A DNA stretch of 53,192 nucleotides from Mucilaginibacter sp. JRF (GTDB lineage Bacteria > Bacteroidota > Bacteroidia > Sphingobacteriales > Sphingobacteriaceae): contig NZ_JADFBY010000014.1 of assembly GCF_015223065.1 (NCBI RefSeq), forward strand, positions 1 to 53,192, written 5' to 3'. The notes under the pieces were generated by a model. The model was not told the DNA's origin, made no database searches, and saw only the letters and a list, made by a program, of their open reading frames with translations. Shown piece by piece: positions 8,840-17,121 of this stretch (positions are counted from its first letter, which is position 1; every line of letters begins with the position of its first letter). The translations under genes were made by a program, and so were the position numbers.

Positions 8840-9629
8840 CTTCAGAACTTAGCTTTACAACATCTGCAATTACCTCGTAGGTTGAAAAACCGGGTTCGGC
8901 CTTGGTTAAATCAGCCGCGTTGATGGTTACTTTACGCATGGGATATTTTCCGCTTTGCGTGTGTACGATGTTGGGCTTGTTGGTAATAATCCAGTTGAAG
9001 GTTTTAAGTTTCGCATCATACTCAAAAGAGATCTCGCTTACAGGTAAAATATCTTTTGCCACTTTACCCGCTGTTTTTAACAACTTGCAATAATCTACCT
9101 TTTTAATAATGCGTTTGTAGGTGCTCTTATTGGGGATGAACATCACATCCATCAAATTACCATTGGCATTTACAGGCATTTCAAAATCCACATAAGCCAG
9201 GCTATCTACCGCCATTCTGTAAGTGTATAGATATGTGGCGGTGTACATCTGCAAGATATCGTTACGCCCGTGCTGCCTGAAATGGTCAATCTTTTCGGGA
9301 TAAACAACCTCTGCACTTATAAATTTCAGATCGTTAAAAAAGGCTTTACCCGAATATTGAATTATCGAATCCTCTACCTTTTTCTTATAAATCGATGCCT
9401 TTTGTGGCATTTGTTTAATATCGATGGGTTTACGAAAAACGTTCCAGTTAGTGGCGGTATCGCCGCCGAACGCGAACACATAGCTTGGGGCATTGCCAAT
9501 GTACCGGGCATGGTGCACAGTTGTACGCCATGAGTTATTGGTGATAGTACTTTTATCAATAGCGCATTGGGCCGATGCACTGAATTGGACCAGCAGAAGA
9601 AACACCGATAAGATCCAAAAGCCCTTCAT
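8829..9629 (-). CDS. hypothetical exported protein
   Basis: 266 residues starting with a signal peptide ending SASAQ. The mature part has a cysteine just after cleavage and beta-rich segments (FEYDAKLKTFNWIITNKP near residue 200; YPMRKVTINAAD near 229). No domain recognised. The start lies 12 bases after the stop of cdaA on the same strand, so it is probably the downstream member of a cdaA operon, though a functional connection is not evident. Confidence 0.75.
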   Translation of the reverse strand: MKGFWILSVFLLLVQFSASAQCAIDKSTITNNSWRTTVHHARYIGNAPSYVFAFGGDTATNWNVFRKPIDIKQMPQKASIYKKKVEDSIIQYSGKAFFNDLKFISAEVVYPEKIDHFRQHGRNDILQMYTATYLYTYRMAVDSLAYVDFEMPVNANGNLMDVMFIPNKSTYKRIIKKVDYCKLLKTAGKVAKDILPVSEISFEYDAKLKTFNWIITNKPNIVHTQSGKYPMRKVTINAADLTKAEPGFSTYEVIADVVKLSSEVKD

Positions 9630-9641
9630 GTTATGTTTTTT

Positions 9642-10433
9642 TTAAAAATCCTTATTCAATAATTTCTCCAACTCGGCAAAGCTGATGTTCATTTTTACAC
9701 GGCCTTGTTTGGCGTATGATATTTCGCCCGTTTCTTCGGATACGATGATGGCGGTAGCCTCGTTAGCTTCGGTTACGCCGATACCTGCACGGTGGCGCAA
9801 ACCAAATTGCGCGGGCAGATCGCTTTTCTCTGTCAGCGGCAAAATACAGCTGGCCGATTTTATTTTGTTCTCAGATATAATAACCGCCCCGTCATGCAGC
9901 GGACTATGCTTTTGAAATATACTCTCCAACAAACGTTTTGATATACGGGCATCCATCATTTCGCAGCTGTTTTGGTAAAACTGCTCATCATATATCTTCA
10001 CGATAACGATCAGCGCGCCCGTGCGAGATTGCTTCATGGTTTTGCAGGCATCAATTATGGGTTTGATGCGTATGTAGTTGTTCTTCTCAACCGTGCTCTT
10101 ACCAAAAAAATATTGCCACCAGGCGCGGTTTCTTTGTAACGAGGCATTTTTACCCACCAGCAGCAAAAACCGCCTTATCTCCTGCTGAAATACCACCACT
10201 ATGGCAATGATACCCACATTCATGAAGTTGCCTAAAATGCCGGTAAGCAGCTGCATGTTCAACGCGCGAACCACAAAGTACAAGGCACATACCAGCGCTA
10301 AACCGATGAATATATTGGCGGCTATGGTGCCGCGTATCAAATTGTATAACTGGTATATAATAAAGGCCACCAGCAATACATCCAACACATCAAACACGGT
10401 AACCTTTACAAAACTAAAATCAAATGAGTGCAT
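9642..10433 (-). CDS. cdaA: diadenylate cyclase CdaA (c-di-AMP synthase)
   Basis: 263 residues. Three N-terminal membrane helices (about 12-30, 38-57, 64-83) are followed by a DisA_N/DAC domain. Catalytic signatures are present: DGAVII at 181-186 and the RHR triad at 213-215 (LRHRAGIGVTE). This is the usual membrane-bound CdaA layout and length. It condenses two ATP into cyclic di-AMP, which in other bacteria controls potassium and osmotic balance and envelope stress. No phosphodiesterase or c-di-AMP receptor is recognised nearby. A strong bidirectional stem-loop lies 101 bases upstream, so the gene has its own promoter. Confidence 0.95.
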   Translation of the reverse strand: MHSFDFSFVKVTVFDVLDVLLVAFIIYQLYNLIRGTIAANIFIGLALVCALYFVVRALNMQLLTGILGNFMNVGIIAIVVVFQQEIRRFLLLVGKNASLQRNRAWWQYFFGKSTVEKNNYIRIKPIIDACKTMKQSRTGALIVIVKIYDEQFYQNSCEMMDARISKRLLESIFQKHSPLHDGAVIISENKIKSASCILPLTEKSDLPAQFGLRHRAGIGVTEANEATAIIVSEETGEISYAKQGRVKMNISFAELEKLLNKDF

Positions 10434-10533
10434 ATATATACTAAGGTAGTTGGAAATATTATGATTACAAATATGGCGGCTTTTATGTTGAAGTTAAGTA
10501 ATTTAAAATAAATGGCCCGCGCCCTGTAAAACG

Positions 10534-10565
10534 AAAAAGGAGGCATCGGTTGATGCCTCCTTTTT
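10534..10565 (-). terminator. strong terminator of fabI
   Basis: Perfect 14-bp inverted repeat (10534-10547 / 10552-10565) with a 4-base loop; the core is GGAGGCATC / GATGCCTCC, flanked by five A and five T. It lies 26 bases beyond the fabI stop. The symmetric A/T flanks make it potentially bidirectional. Confidence 0.85.
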
Positions 10566-10591
10566 CAGAAATATTATCGGTTGGCCTGTTG

Positions 10592-11404
10592 TTATTTGGC
10601 CATTTGATCAATAACAGCCTGGGTAACGCCGGTGTAGGAAAAACCACCATCGTGAAACAGGTTTTGCATGGTTACCATGCGGGTAAGGTCAGAGAACAGG
10701 GTTACCACGTAATCAGCACACTGATCGGCATTGGCATTACCCAGCGGACTCATTTTCTCGGCAAATTCAATAAAGCCATCAAAACCCTTAACGCCCGAAC
10801 CGGCAGTTGTGCGGGTTGGTGATTGCGAGATGGTGTTTACGCGTACATTCTTTTTCATGCCGTACTCGTAACCAAAGTTACGGGCAATGCTTTCTAACAC
10901 GGCTTTGTTATCGGCCATATCATTATAACCCGGAAAGTAACGCTGGGCAGCAATGTAGCTCAATGCCACTACTGATCCCCACTCGTTAATTACATCCTTT
11001 TTCATGGCTTCCTGTAGTATGCGGTGCAAGCTCAGGGCCGATATATCAAAACCTTTAAAGGTGTAATCGTAGTTATTTTCAGGATACGGGATGCTTTTGC
11101 GTACGTTAACGCTCATGCCAATAGAGTGCAGAATAAAATCGACACCGCCATTAAAATGCTCCTGAGTTTTGGTAAGCAGGTTTTCAATATCCTGGTTGCT
11201 GGTAACGTCGGCAGCAATAACCGGGGCGTTGCATTCTTCGGCCAATTTGTTCAATTCGCCCATGCGCAAGGCTATAGGGGCATTGCTCAATACTATTTCG
11301 GCACCTTCCTGTACGGCGCGTTGCGCTACCTTCCAGGCTATTGATTGCTCGTTAAGGGCACCAAATATTATCCCTTTTTTACCTTTTAATAAATTATAAG
11401 CCAT
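10592..11404 (-). CDS. fabI: enoyl-[acyl-carrier-protein] reductase (NADH)
   Basis: 270 residues, the normal length for FabI. The N-terminal nucleotide-binding segment reads KGIIFGALNEQSIAW. The catalytic residues fit the FabI pattern: Y150, Y160 and K167, with the same spacing as E. coli Y146/Y156/K163. It reduces trans-2-enoyl-ACP in the last step of each fatty acid elongation cycle and is the usual target of triclosan-type inhibitors. It is transcribed alone: a terminator lies downstream and a repeat-filled gap separates it from recN. A TAACTTTA stretch at 11436-11429 may be its -7 box. Confidence 0.96.
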   Translation of the reverse strand: MAYNLLKGKKGIIFGALNEQSIAWKVAQRAVQEGAEIVLSNAPIALRMGELNKLAEECNAPVIAADVTSNQDIENLLTKTQEHFNGGVDFILHSIGMSVNVRKSIPYPENNYDYTFKGFDISALSLHRILQEAMKKDVINEWGSVVALSYIAAQRYFPGYNDMADNKAVLESIARNFGYEYGMKKNVRVNTISQSPTRTTAGSGVKGFDGFIEFAEKMSPLGNANADQCADYVVTLFSDLTRMVTMQNLFHDGGFSYTGVTQAVIDQMAK

Positions 11405-11448
11405 TATATGAGTTTTTTATAATCGGGGTAAAGTTATAATTATTTTTT

Positions 11449-11595
11449 CAGTTGACGGTGGGCAGTTTGCAGTTATCAGTTTGCGGTTGCCAGTGGGCAG
11501 TTGGCGGTGGACGGTTTGCAGTGGGTAGTTCGCGGTTGGCTCTTTAACCAAACAACTGCTAACTGCTAACTAAAAGCAAACTGCCCACTGCAAAC
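11449..11595. repeat. degenerate 7-bp tandem repeat with opposed arms
   Basis: From 11449 to 11539 the sequence splits without slippage into thirteen 7-mers of the form YRGTNNN (for example cagtttg, cggttgg, cagtggg). After a 14-base spacer, 11554-11595 holds six 7-mers of the complementary form (aactgct, agcaaac, tgcccac, tgcaaac). The two arms can pair imperfectly into a large hairpin. No reading frame is conserved. It is not a CRISPR array: units are adjoining and only 7 bp long. Confidence 0.85.
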
Positions 11596-11605
11596 TCATA
11601 AAAAC

Positions 11606-13261
11606 TCACAAAGAAAGCAACTCGCGGGCATTTTGCAGGGCGCTTTCGCCGGGTTTGTCGCCGCTTAGCATTTTGGCTATTTCGAGTACTCGTTCCTGCT
11701 CGGCAAGTTCCTTTATACGGCTGTAGGTAATATCGCCCTGCTGATCTTTATACACAAAAAAGTGGCGCTGCCCCTTGCTGGCAATTTGCGGCAGGTGCGT
11801 TATAGTGATCACTTGCAGGTTTGCCGCTAAACGCTCCATGATCTGGCCTACCTTGTTAGCCACCTCGCCCGATACACCGGTATCTATCTCATCAAAAATA
11901 ATACTTGGCAATGCGGTATACTGCGCCACCAGCGATTTAATGCTCAGCATCACCCGCGAAAGCTCACCGCCTGATGCTACCTTGCTCATTTCGCCCGGTG
12001 TGTGGCCTTTGTTGGCCGAGAACAGAAAGCGCACATTGTCAGTACCGGTTTTGGTAAAATCGGCAGTTGTGGTCAGCTCTATTTGTAATACAGAATTGCC
12101 CATACCCATTTCGGCCAGGGTATCTATCACTTGTTTTTGGATAGATGGAATAGCCTTGGCACGTTTGGCGGATAACTCGGCGGATTGTTTTTCCAGTTCC
12201 TTTTTTATGGCGGCTATTTCCTTTTGCAGCTTCTCGATAGCGTCATCGCTTGATATGGCCTGCTGTATCTTGCCCGACAGTTCATCCTGCAATTGCAGCA
12301 GCTCGGCATTCGTATTTACACGGTGCTTTTTTTGCAGATTATATATCACGCTCAAACGCTCGTTCACCTCCGCGGCACGAGCCTCATTGGTAAAGGTGCG
12401 TTGCTCCAAATTCTCAATTTCGGCGGCAATATCCTTTAGTTCGATAACGGTACTGTTCAGCCTGTTGTGCAAATCCTCTATTTCAGGATTGAATTTTTCA
12501 AGGGCTGACAATTGCTGTCCGGCTTCCTTAAGTTGCGCCAGTACTGCGGCCTCGCCATCCTGCAACAAATAATTAGCGCCAAGCAGGTTACGCTTTATCT
12601 CCTCGGCATTGTTAAGAGTGTAAAGTTCCTGCTCCAGTTGCTCCTGCTCGTCGGCGGCAAGCCCGGCCTTTTCCAGCTCATCAAACTGAAACTGGTAATA
12701 ATCAAGGTCGGCTTTGGCTTTTTCGCTATCGGCTATAAGTTGCTTTAAGCGGGTATTTTCGGCACGGTATTGTTTAAATTTAGCTTGATAGGCTTCCAAT
12801 TGCGCGGCGTTACCGGCAACGGCATCAACCACCAGCAATTGAAACTCAGGATCGTTAATTTCGAGCGTGGCGTGCTGCGAGTGTATATCTATCAGCTTTT
12901 CGCCCAGTTGCTTAAGCGTGGCCAGGTTTACAGGCGTATCATTAACAAAGGCGCGCGATTTACCATCGGCAGAGATTTCGCGGCGAAGTACGGTTTCGGC
13001 CTCATAATCCAGATCATTATCGGCCAAAAACTCCTTGATGCCTAAATTATCTACCTGGAACAAGCCCTCGATAACGCACTTTTTTTGCTGATTGAAAAAA
13101 TAACGGCTTTCGGCACGCTGCCCTAAAATGAGCGATAAGCCACCCAAAATAATGGATTTACCCGCGCCGGTTTCGCCGGTGAGTATGTTGAGGCCCTTAT
13201 CAAAGCTGATCTCGAGGTTATCAATCAGCGCGTAATTATGTATGGTTAGCTTTTTAAGCAT
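11606..13261 (-). CDS. recN: DNA repair protein RecN
   Basis: 551 residues, typical of RecN. It is an SMC-like ATPase: N-terminal Walker A GETGAGKS at 29-36, a long central coiled-coil region (about 155-370, rich in Glu/Lys/Gln), a C-terminal signature region (ASGGELSRVMLS) and Walker B (SIIFDEIDTGVSG). RecN acts early in recombinational repair of double-strand breaks, holding DNA ends and sister chromosomes together. A perfect small hairpin lies in the leader just before the start codon. No SOS-box assignment is attempted. Confidence 0.97.
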   Translation of the reverse strand: MLKKLTIHNYALIDNLEISFDKGLNILTGETGAGKSIILGGLSLILGQRAESRYFFNQQKKCVIEGLFQVDNLGIKEFLADNDLDYEAETVLRREISADGKSRAFVNDTPVNLATLKQLGEKLIDIHSQHATLEINDPEFQLLVVDAVAGNAAQLEAYQAKFKQYRAENTRLKQLIADSEKAKADLDYYQFQFDELEKAGLAADEQEQLEQELYTLNNAEEIKRNLLGANYLLQDGEAAVLAQLKEAGQQLSALEKFNPEIEDLHNRLNSTVIELKDIAAEIENLEQRTFTNEARAAEVNERLSVIYNLQKKHRVNTNAELLQLQDELSGKIQQAISSDDAIEKLQKEIAAIKKELEKQSAELSAKRAKAIPSIQKQVIDTLAEMGMGNSVLQIELTTTADFTKTGTDNVRFLFSANKGHTPGEMSKVASGGELSRVMLSIKSLVAQYTALPSIIFDEIDTGVSGEVANKVGQIMERLAANLQVITITHLPQIASKGQRHFFVYKDQQGDITYSRIKELAEQERVLEIAKMLSGDKPGESALQNARELLSL

Positions 13262-13268
13262 AATGCAG

Positions 13269-13289
13269 GTATCCGTTTTTTGCGGATAC
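13269..13289 (-). promoter_or_regulatory. hairpin in recN leader
   Basis: Perfect 7-bp stem GTATCCG (13269-13275) / CGGATAC (13283-13289) with a 7-base loop, seven bases upstream of the recN ATG on the minus strand. It has no U tail after it on that strand, so it looks like a leader structure or protein site rather than a terminator. Confidence 0.4.
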
Positions 13290-13322
13290 TAAATTACAAA
13301 ATCGGCCGTAAGGTTGTTTGAT

Positions 13323-14003
13323 TTACTTTTCGGGCACTTCCGGAATGTGGTATCTGATCAGGCTCGATGTACTTACCAGGCTATCGCCTTTTTGCACATC
13401 AACCTGTATGGTGCCTATGCCCTTAACCATGTAATTGTTGTAGGTATACAGCAGGTTATAGCTTCCGTTTTCATATTTAGATACTGAAACCCCGGTGCTT
13501 ACCACTTTAGGATAGCTTTTACCCGCAACCTGGCGTGTGGTATCGCGGTTTTTCATGAAACCGTATTGTGAGGCATCGTCGCCCTCAATGGTACCATTGC
13601 TGGTTATACGGCCTGTCCACCCGGCATTGTTCTTAGCCGTATCAACAAGGTAATAAAAATTATATTGTTCGGAGCCTAACAGGTAATCCTGCTTGCGGGT
13701 ATAATAGCTATGCCCGTCGGAGTAGTAATATTCTTTTGATTTGCCGTAAAATTGCGATACTACATCGGCCTCGTAATAAGTCATTCCGTTTATTACGGCT
13801 GTTTTACCGTTAATGGTTTTGGTAACCGTATCTTGCGATGAACCGCTATATTCCACATATACCCAGTAGCTGCCCTTAATAAGCGGCTGATAACTCTCGG
13901 TTGAATTGATCACATTTTCAAAACCCGCGAAATTGGCCGGGTCTTTTTTACAAGCAGACACCATCAGGCCCAAAAAACTAATTAGGAGTAGTAATTTTTT
14001 CAT
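13323..14003 (-). CDS. secreted lipoprotein of unknown function (family member 3)
   Basis: 226 residues from the ATG at 14003, which has GAGGG five bases upstream; the in-frame codon at 14012 is TTG. Signal peptide with lipobox VSAC followed by KKD. The domain shares anchors with the lipoproteins at 89 and 1636: YQPLIKGSYWVYVEYSG near the start and NYMVKGIGTIQVD near the end. It is longer in the middle and rich in Tyr, suggesting a beta-sandwich or barrel-like fold (inference). Function unknown. Confidence 0.85.
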   Translation of the reverse strand: MKKLLLLISFLGLMVSACKKDPANFAGFENVINSTESYQPLIKGSYWVYVEYSGSSQDTVTKTINGKTAVINGMTYYEADVVSQFYGKSKEYYYSDGHSYYTRKQDYLLGSEQYNFYYLVDTAKNNAGWTGRITSNGTIEGDDASQYGFMKNRDTTRQVAGKSYPKVVSTGVSVSKYENGSYNLLYTYNNYMVKGIGTIQVDVQKGDSLVSTSSLIRYHIPEVPEK

Positions 14004-14161
14004 ATCCCTCAACAGCTATAAATATAAGCAAAGCATTGAAAACAACAACATTGCCACGCACACCTTTAAACTGATTTTTTTACAAAAGGTTATAGCACTA
14101 CAACTTTAGCAAGTACTTTTTTATACTTAAAACGCCATTTAAAACCAGCGGGAATATTATT

Positions 14162-14208
14162 TTAAAAAAAAAGCTTCTACACATTTGGGTGCAGAAGCTT
14201 AAAAAAAT
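14162..14208 (-). terminator. terminator of the TolC-type gene
   Basis: 8-bp stem AAGCTTCT (14171-14178) / AGAAGCTT (14193-14200), extendable with mismatches into the loop, flanked by A7 on one side and by A/T-rich tracts on the other. It lies 30 bases beyond the TolC-like stop on the minus strand. Confidence 0.75.
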
Positions 14209-14230
14209 AATCATGATTAGGGTTAGCTGT

Positions 14231-15550
14231 TTAGTTGAATGATAACCTGTTTTGATAATAATCTAATATTTTGGTGCGGATAAAATAATCGTACCGGGCT
14301 ACGATGAGGTTGGTACGCGAGCGGTCGAGGTTGCCTTTGGCGATAACGAACTCTACAGAGGTAACGGCACCTGCGTTAAATTTAACCTCGGTAGTACGGA
14401 AGGCTTCGGCATAAGCCGTTACCTGATCGGTTTGTATGCGGTAGCGCTCAAAAGCATTAGCCATGTTGGTGTAAGCCTGCTCAACATTTTGCTTTAACTG
14501 CACTTTGGTAGTTTGATCAACATACTGTGCCTCGCGCAGGTTTATTTTGGCTAATGCCACCTGGTTACGCTTACGGAAACCGTTTAAAAACGGAATAGAA
14601 AGATTTAAGCCGAACGAAGTATTGTAGTTATTACGAAACTGAGTGCTGTAGCTACCGTCAGACCCGCTGGAGTATTGTGTAAATACACCCGAGTATAAAC
14701 TCAACACCGGGAATATATTACCCTGGGCAACCTTAACACTTTTTTCGGCGCCCTTTACACGCAGCTCGGCAGCTTTTACCTGCGCCAGATCATTAAGCGC
14801 GGTGTTGTATACCTCATCCTCTGTATCCTTATATTGAGCAGGCATTTGGTCGGCGCTTAACCGCTCAAACCTGATGGTTTTTTTGTACGGGATATTCATC
14901 AACTGAAAAAGATCAAGACGGGATGAGATCAAATTATTTTTCGCCGTGATAAGCGAAAGCTGATCAGCCGCCAACTGACCCTTCAAATTATAATATTCGG
15001 TAGGCGTTACGTTGCCATCCTTGTTCAAAATATCCAACCTGTCGGCTTGTTGTTTTGATACCTGTACCTGCGTTTCGGCTTGCGTTACCTGGTCTTCATT
15101 ATTCATCATTAACAGGTAAGTAGTTATCACATTCAGGCTGATATCATTCTTAGCTTGTTGAAAATCCATTTGCCCGGCCTGGTAGGCTAATGCGGTTTGC
15201 CGCATGTTGTTAAACATGGCCAAACCATTAAATAAGGTAAGGTTACCATTAAGGCTATAGCTGGCATTAGTTATTTGCCTGTTAACGTAGGTAAGGTCGG
15301 CATTTTGGCTACGGCCACTGTTTAAGGAGTGGTCAACGCTACCGTTAATGGTAGGCAGCAAATCAAGCCGTGCCTGTTTCCAGTAAATATGCTGGCGCTC
15401 CATTTCCAGTTCGCTGCGCTTAACATCAAGGTTGGTTTGCACAGCAATGTCGAGGCATTTTTGCAGGTTATAAACCGTATCGGTTTGCGCCTGCGCCGTG
15501 CCAGCTAATAAAACAAGGGCTGTGGTTATATAAAATAAAAAGTATCGCAT
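14231..15550 (-). CDS. TolC-like outer membrane efflux channel
   Basis: 439 residues from the ATG at 15550 (the in-frame codon at 15559 is only TTG). Signal peptide MRYFLFYITT to GTAQA, then two outer-membrane-efflux-protein repeats with long heptad-rich helices (for example residues 145-215 and 345-410) and beta segments such as GLNLSIPFLNGFRKRNQ. It should form the trimeric outer-membrane exit duct for the ABC system encoded upstream. It starts 5 bases after the stop of the ATPase at 15556-16233, so the two are co-transcribed from the sigma-54-type promoter near 16267-16281. A terminator follows. Confidence 0.94.
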   Translation of the reverse strand: MRYFLFYITTALVLLAGTAQAQTDTVYNLQKCLDIAVQTNLDVKRSELEMERQHIYWKQARLDLLPTINGSVDHSLNSGRSQNADLTYVNRQITNASYSLNGNLTLFNGLAMFNNMRQTALAYQAGQMDFQQAKNDISLNVITTYLLMMNNEDQVTQAETQVQVSKQQADRLDILNKDGNVTPTEYYNLKGQLAADQLSLITAKNNLISSRLDLFQLMNIPYKKTIRFERLSADQMPAQYKDTEDEVYNTALNDLAQVKAAELRVKGAEKSVKVAQGNIFPVLSLYSGVFTQYSSGSDGSYSTQFRNNYNTSFGLNLSIPFLNGFRKRNQVALAKINLREAQYVDQTTKVQLKQNVEQAYTNMANAFERYRIQTDQVTAYAEAFRTTEVKFNAGAVTSVEFVIAKGNLDRSRTNLIVARYDYFIRTKILDYYQNRLSFN

Positions 15551-15555
15551 GTATA

Positions 15556-16233
15556 TCAAAGTGTTGTAGTTGATTCTATGCGCCCATCAAGCAGGTTAAT
15601 GATGCGCGAGCCGTACTCGGCATTTTTTTCGGAATGGGTAACCTGTATAATGGTCACACCATCTTCCTTGTTAATTTTTTTGAACAGCTCCATAATGTCC
15701 TCACCCTGCTTTGAGTTGAGGTTGCCGGTAGGCTCATCGGCCAAAAGCAGTTTGGGCTTGCCTATCAACGCGCGGGCAATACCTACCAGTTGCTGCTGCC
15801 CGCCTGATAGTTGCGCCGGGAACAGATCCTTTTTACCCACAATGTTAAACCTGTCGAGCATATCAGCCACCAAAGCTTTGCGCTCGGCACCTTTTATGTT
15901 TTGGTAGATAAGCGGGGTTTCAATGTTCTCGTAAACAGTAAGCTCATCTATCAGGTGGTAAGCCTGAAATACAAAGCCGATGTATTGCTTATACAATGCC
16001 GAGCGTTGCTTTTCCTTTAACTGATGCACGGGCTCATCCATAAAATAATGATAGCCGTCGGTAGGTTCGTCAAGCATACCGATGATGTTTAACAGGGTTG
16101 ATTTACCCGAGCCTGATGGCCCCATGATAGATACGAACTCGCCCTGATCAATATCCAGGCTAAGATCATTCAGTACAAAGGTTTTGTTACCTCCGGTTTG
16201 GTAGTATTTTGAAATATGTTGTAATGATAGCAT
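15556..16233 (-). CDS. ABC transporter ATPase, MacB/LolD type (copy 2)
   Basis: 225 residues. Walker A GPSGSGKS at 38-45, Q-loop in VFQAYHLIDELTV, signature LSGGQQQ at 142-148, Walker B LLLADEPTGNL. The closest relative in the window is the ATPase at 31774. Two oddities: the segment after the signature is LVGIARAL instead of the usual RVAIARAL, and the D-loop reads LNSKQG rather than LDSSNG. The catalytic glutamate is present, so it is likely active. Its promoter region carries one of the three paired enhancer motifs; a terminator at 16405 separates it from the genes upstream. Confidence 0.94.
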   Translation of the reverse strand: MLSLQHISKYYQTGGNKTFVLNDLSLDIDQGEFVSIMGPSGSGKSTLLNIIGMLDEPTDGYHYFMDEPVHQLKEKQRSALYKQYIGFVFQAYHLIDELTVYENIETPLIYQNIKGAERKALVADMLDRFNIVGKKDLFPAQLSGGQQQLVGIARALIGKPKLLLADEPTGNLNSKQGEDIMELFKKINKEDGVTIIQVTHSEKNAEYGSRIINLLDGRIESTTTL

Positions 16234-16266
16234 CGTGTTTTTTAATTGTGATTATGCCATTAATAT

Positions 16267-16281
16267 ATGAATAACATACCA
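16267..16281 (-). promoter_or_regulatory. candidate sigma-54 promoter for ATPase 2-TolC (site A)
   Basis: On the minus strand TGGTATG begins at 16281, resembling the sigma-54 -24 box TGGCACG; the -12 position (TTCAT) is a poor match to TTGC. The predicted start lies about 22 bases before the ATPase ATG. Support comes mainly from its fixed distance to the paired motif at 16336-16372 and the equal arrangement at two other sites. Confidence 0.5.
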
Positions 16282-16335
16282 AAACAATAAACAACTACAT
16301 ATCAGCAACTTACAACAAAACATACCTTAATTCAT

Positions 16336-16372
16336 GTTCGCTTACGTAACATGGAGCGTACGGTTATGATAC
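16336..16372 (-). promoter_or_regulatory. paired activator-binding motif, site A
   Basis: Two imperfectly symmetric 15-mers, GTTCGCTTACGTAAC (16336-16350) and GTACGGTTATGATAC (16358-16372), 7 bp apart. The same pair recurs at 19668 and 33866. A weaker third copy may begin at 16381 (GTACGGGCAGTATGC). Inferred to bind the NtrC-type regulator encoded at 34090. Confidence 0.7.
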
Positions 16373-16398
16373 AGTTTTTTGTACGGGCAGTATGCAAA

Positions 16399-16430
16399 AG
16401 CAAAATGCCCCGCGTTGGCGGGGCATCTGC
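16399..16430 (-). terminator. terminator after the small membrane protein gene
   Basis: Perfect 9-bp G/C-rich stem ATGCCCCGC (16405-16413) / GCGGGGCAT (16418-16426) with a 4-base loop, followed on the minus strand by TTTGCTTTTGC. It ends the transcription unit running through 16450 and lies upstream of the promoter for the second ATPase. Confidence 0.8.
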
Positions 16431-16449
16431 ATATATATTAAACTAAAAA

Positions 16450-17109
16450 CTAAACTATAAGTGCTTTATAATTTTCAAGTCGTCCGGGTATTATCGTAAA
16501 CTTTTCAGGGTCAGGATAAGATGCTTTTGACAAAAGGTTCCATTTTTCTTCTCCCTTTAATAATAACATAGGTTGTAATTTCTCCCCGGAAACATACTTT
16601 CTTGCCGTAACTATTTCGCCGATGGGGCCATAAGCTATGGCTATTTCAAAATCGCTGCTCGGAAAATTCTTACTTGGATAAAACTCCTGCCCTCCAAATG
16701 ATAATATATTATCGGCATCAAGCTGAAACAGATAGAAAACACCTTCATCTTCCGTTTCTGACAATTGAATGTAAGATGTTGAACGAACTACAATTGATGT
16801 TATCTGGTTTTGTTGCTCCACAAACTCAAACCTTTTGGTCGCTTTATTTAATTGCCGTGTTTGTTGAAAAAATACCCTTAAACCAATCGCAATATATATC
16901 CCTATTGCTGCATACAGATAAACTCTAAGCTTATTATCTATATTCAAGAATGCAATTACTCCTATGATCAAGCTCAATAATATCCACCCGGAAATAAACT
17001 TGACATACGAGATAAATTGCTTTTTATTTCGTTGTAGCTCTCGCTGCAAATAATCAAGCTCTTTTTTGTTTAATACCCTAAAAGTTTTCAAATTACTTTT
17101 TGCAAGCAA
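16450..17109 (-). CDS. hypothetical membrane protein with two transmembrane helices
   Basis: 219 residues beginning at a TTG codon (17109), 12 bases after the permease stop. No in-frame ATG exists near the start and a stop codon bounds the frame upstream, so TTG initiation or translational coupling is likely. A basic N-terminus of about 35 residues is followed by two hydrophobic helices (about 38-58 and 64-82), then a soluble domain to the end. No family recognised. As the last gene before the terminator it is co-transcribed with permease 6, but whether it belongs to the transporter is unknown. Confidence 0.7.
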   Translation of the reverse strand: MLAKSNLKTFRVLNKKELDYLQRELQRNKKQFISYVKFISGWILLSLIIGVIAFLNIDNKLRVYLYAAIGIYIAIGLRVFFQQTRQLNKATKRFEFVEQQNQITSIVVRSTSYIQLSETEDEGVFYLFQLDADNILSFGGQEFYPSKNFPSSDFEIAIAYGPIGEIVTARKYVSGEKLQPMLLLKGEEKWNLLSKASYPDPEKFTIIPGRLENYKALIV

Positions 17110-17121
17110 TTTAATTAAAAA

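Noticed and set aside
11449..11595. CRISPR array
   Set aside because: Units are adjoining, 7 bp and degenerate, with no spacers and no cas genes.
16267..16281. Treating site A as a fully canonical sigma-54 promoter
   Set aside because: The -12 element is poor (TTCAT); it is kept only as a candidate because of its conserved distance to the enhancer pair.
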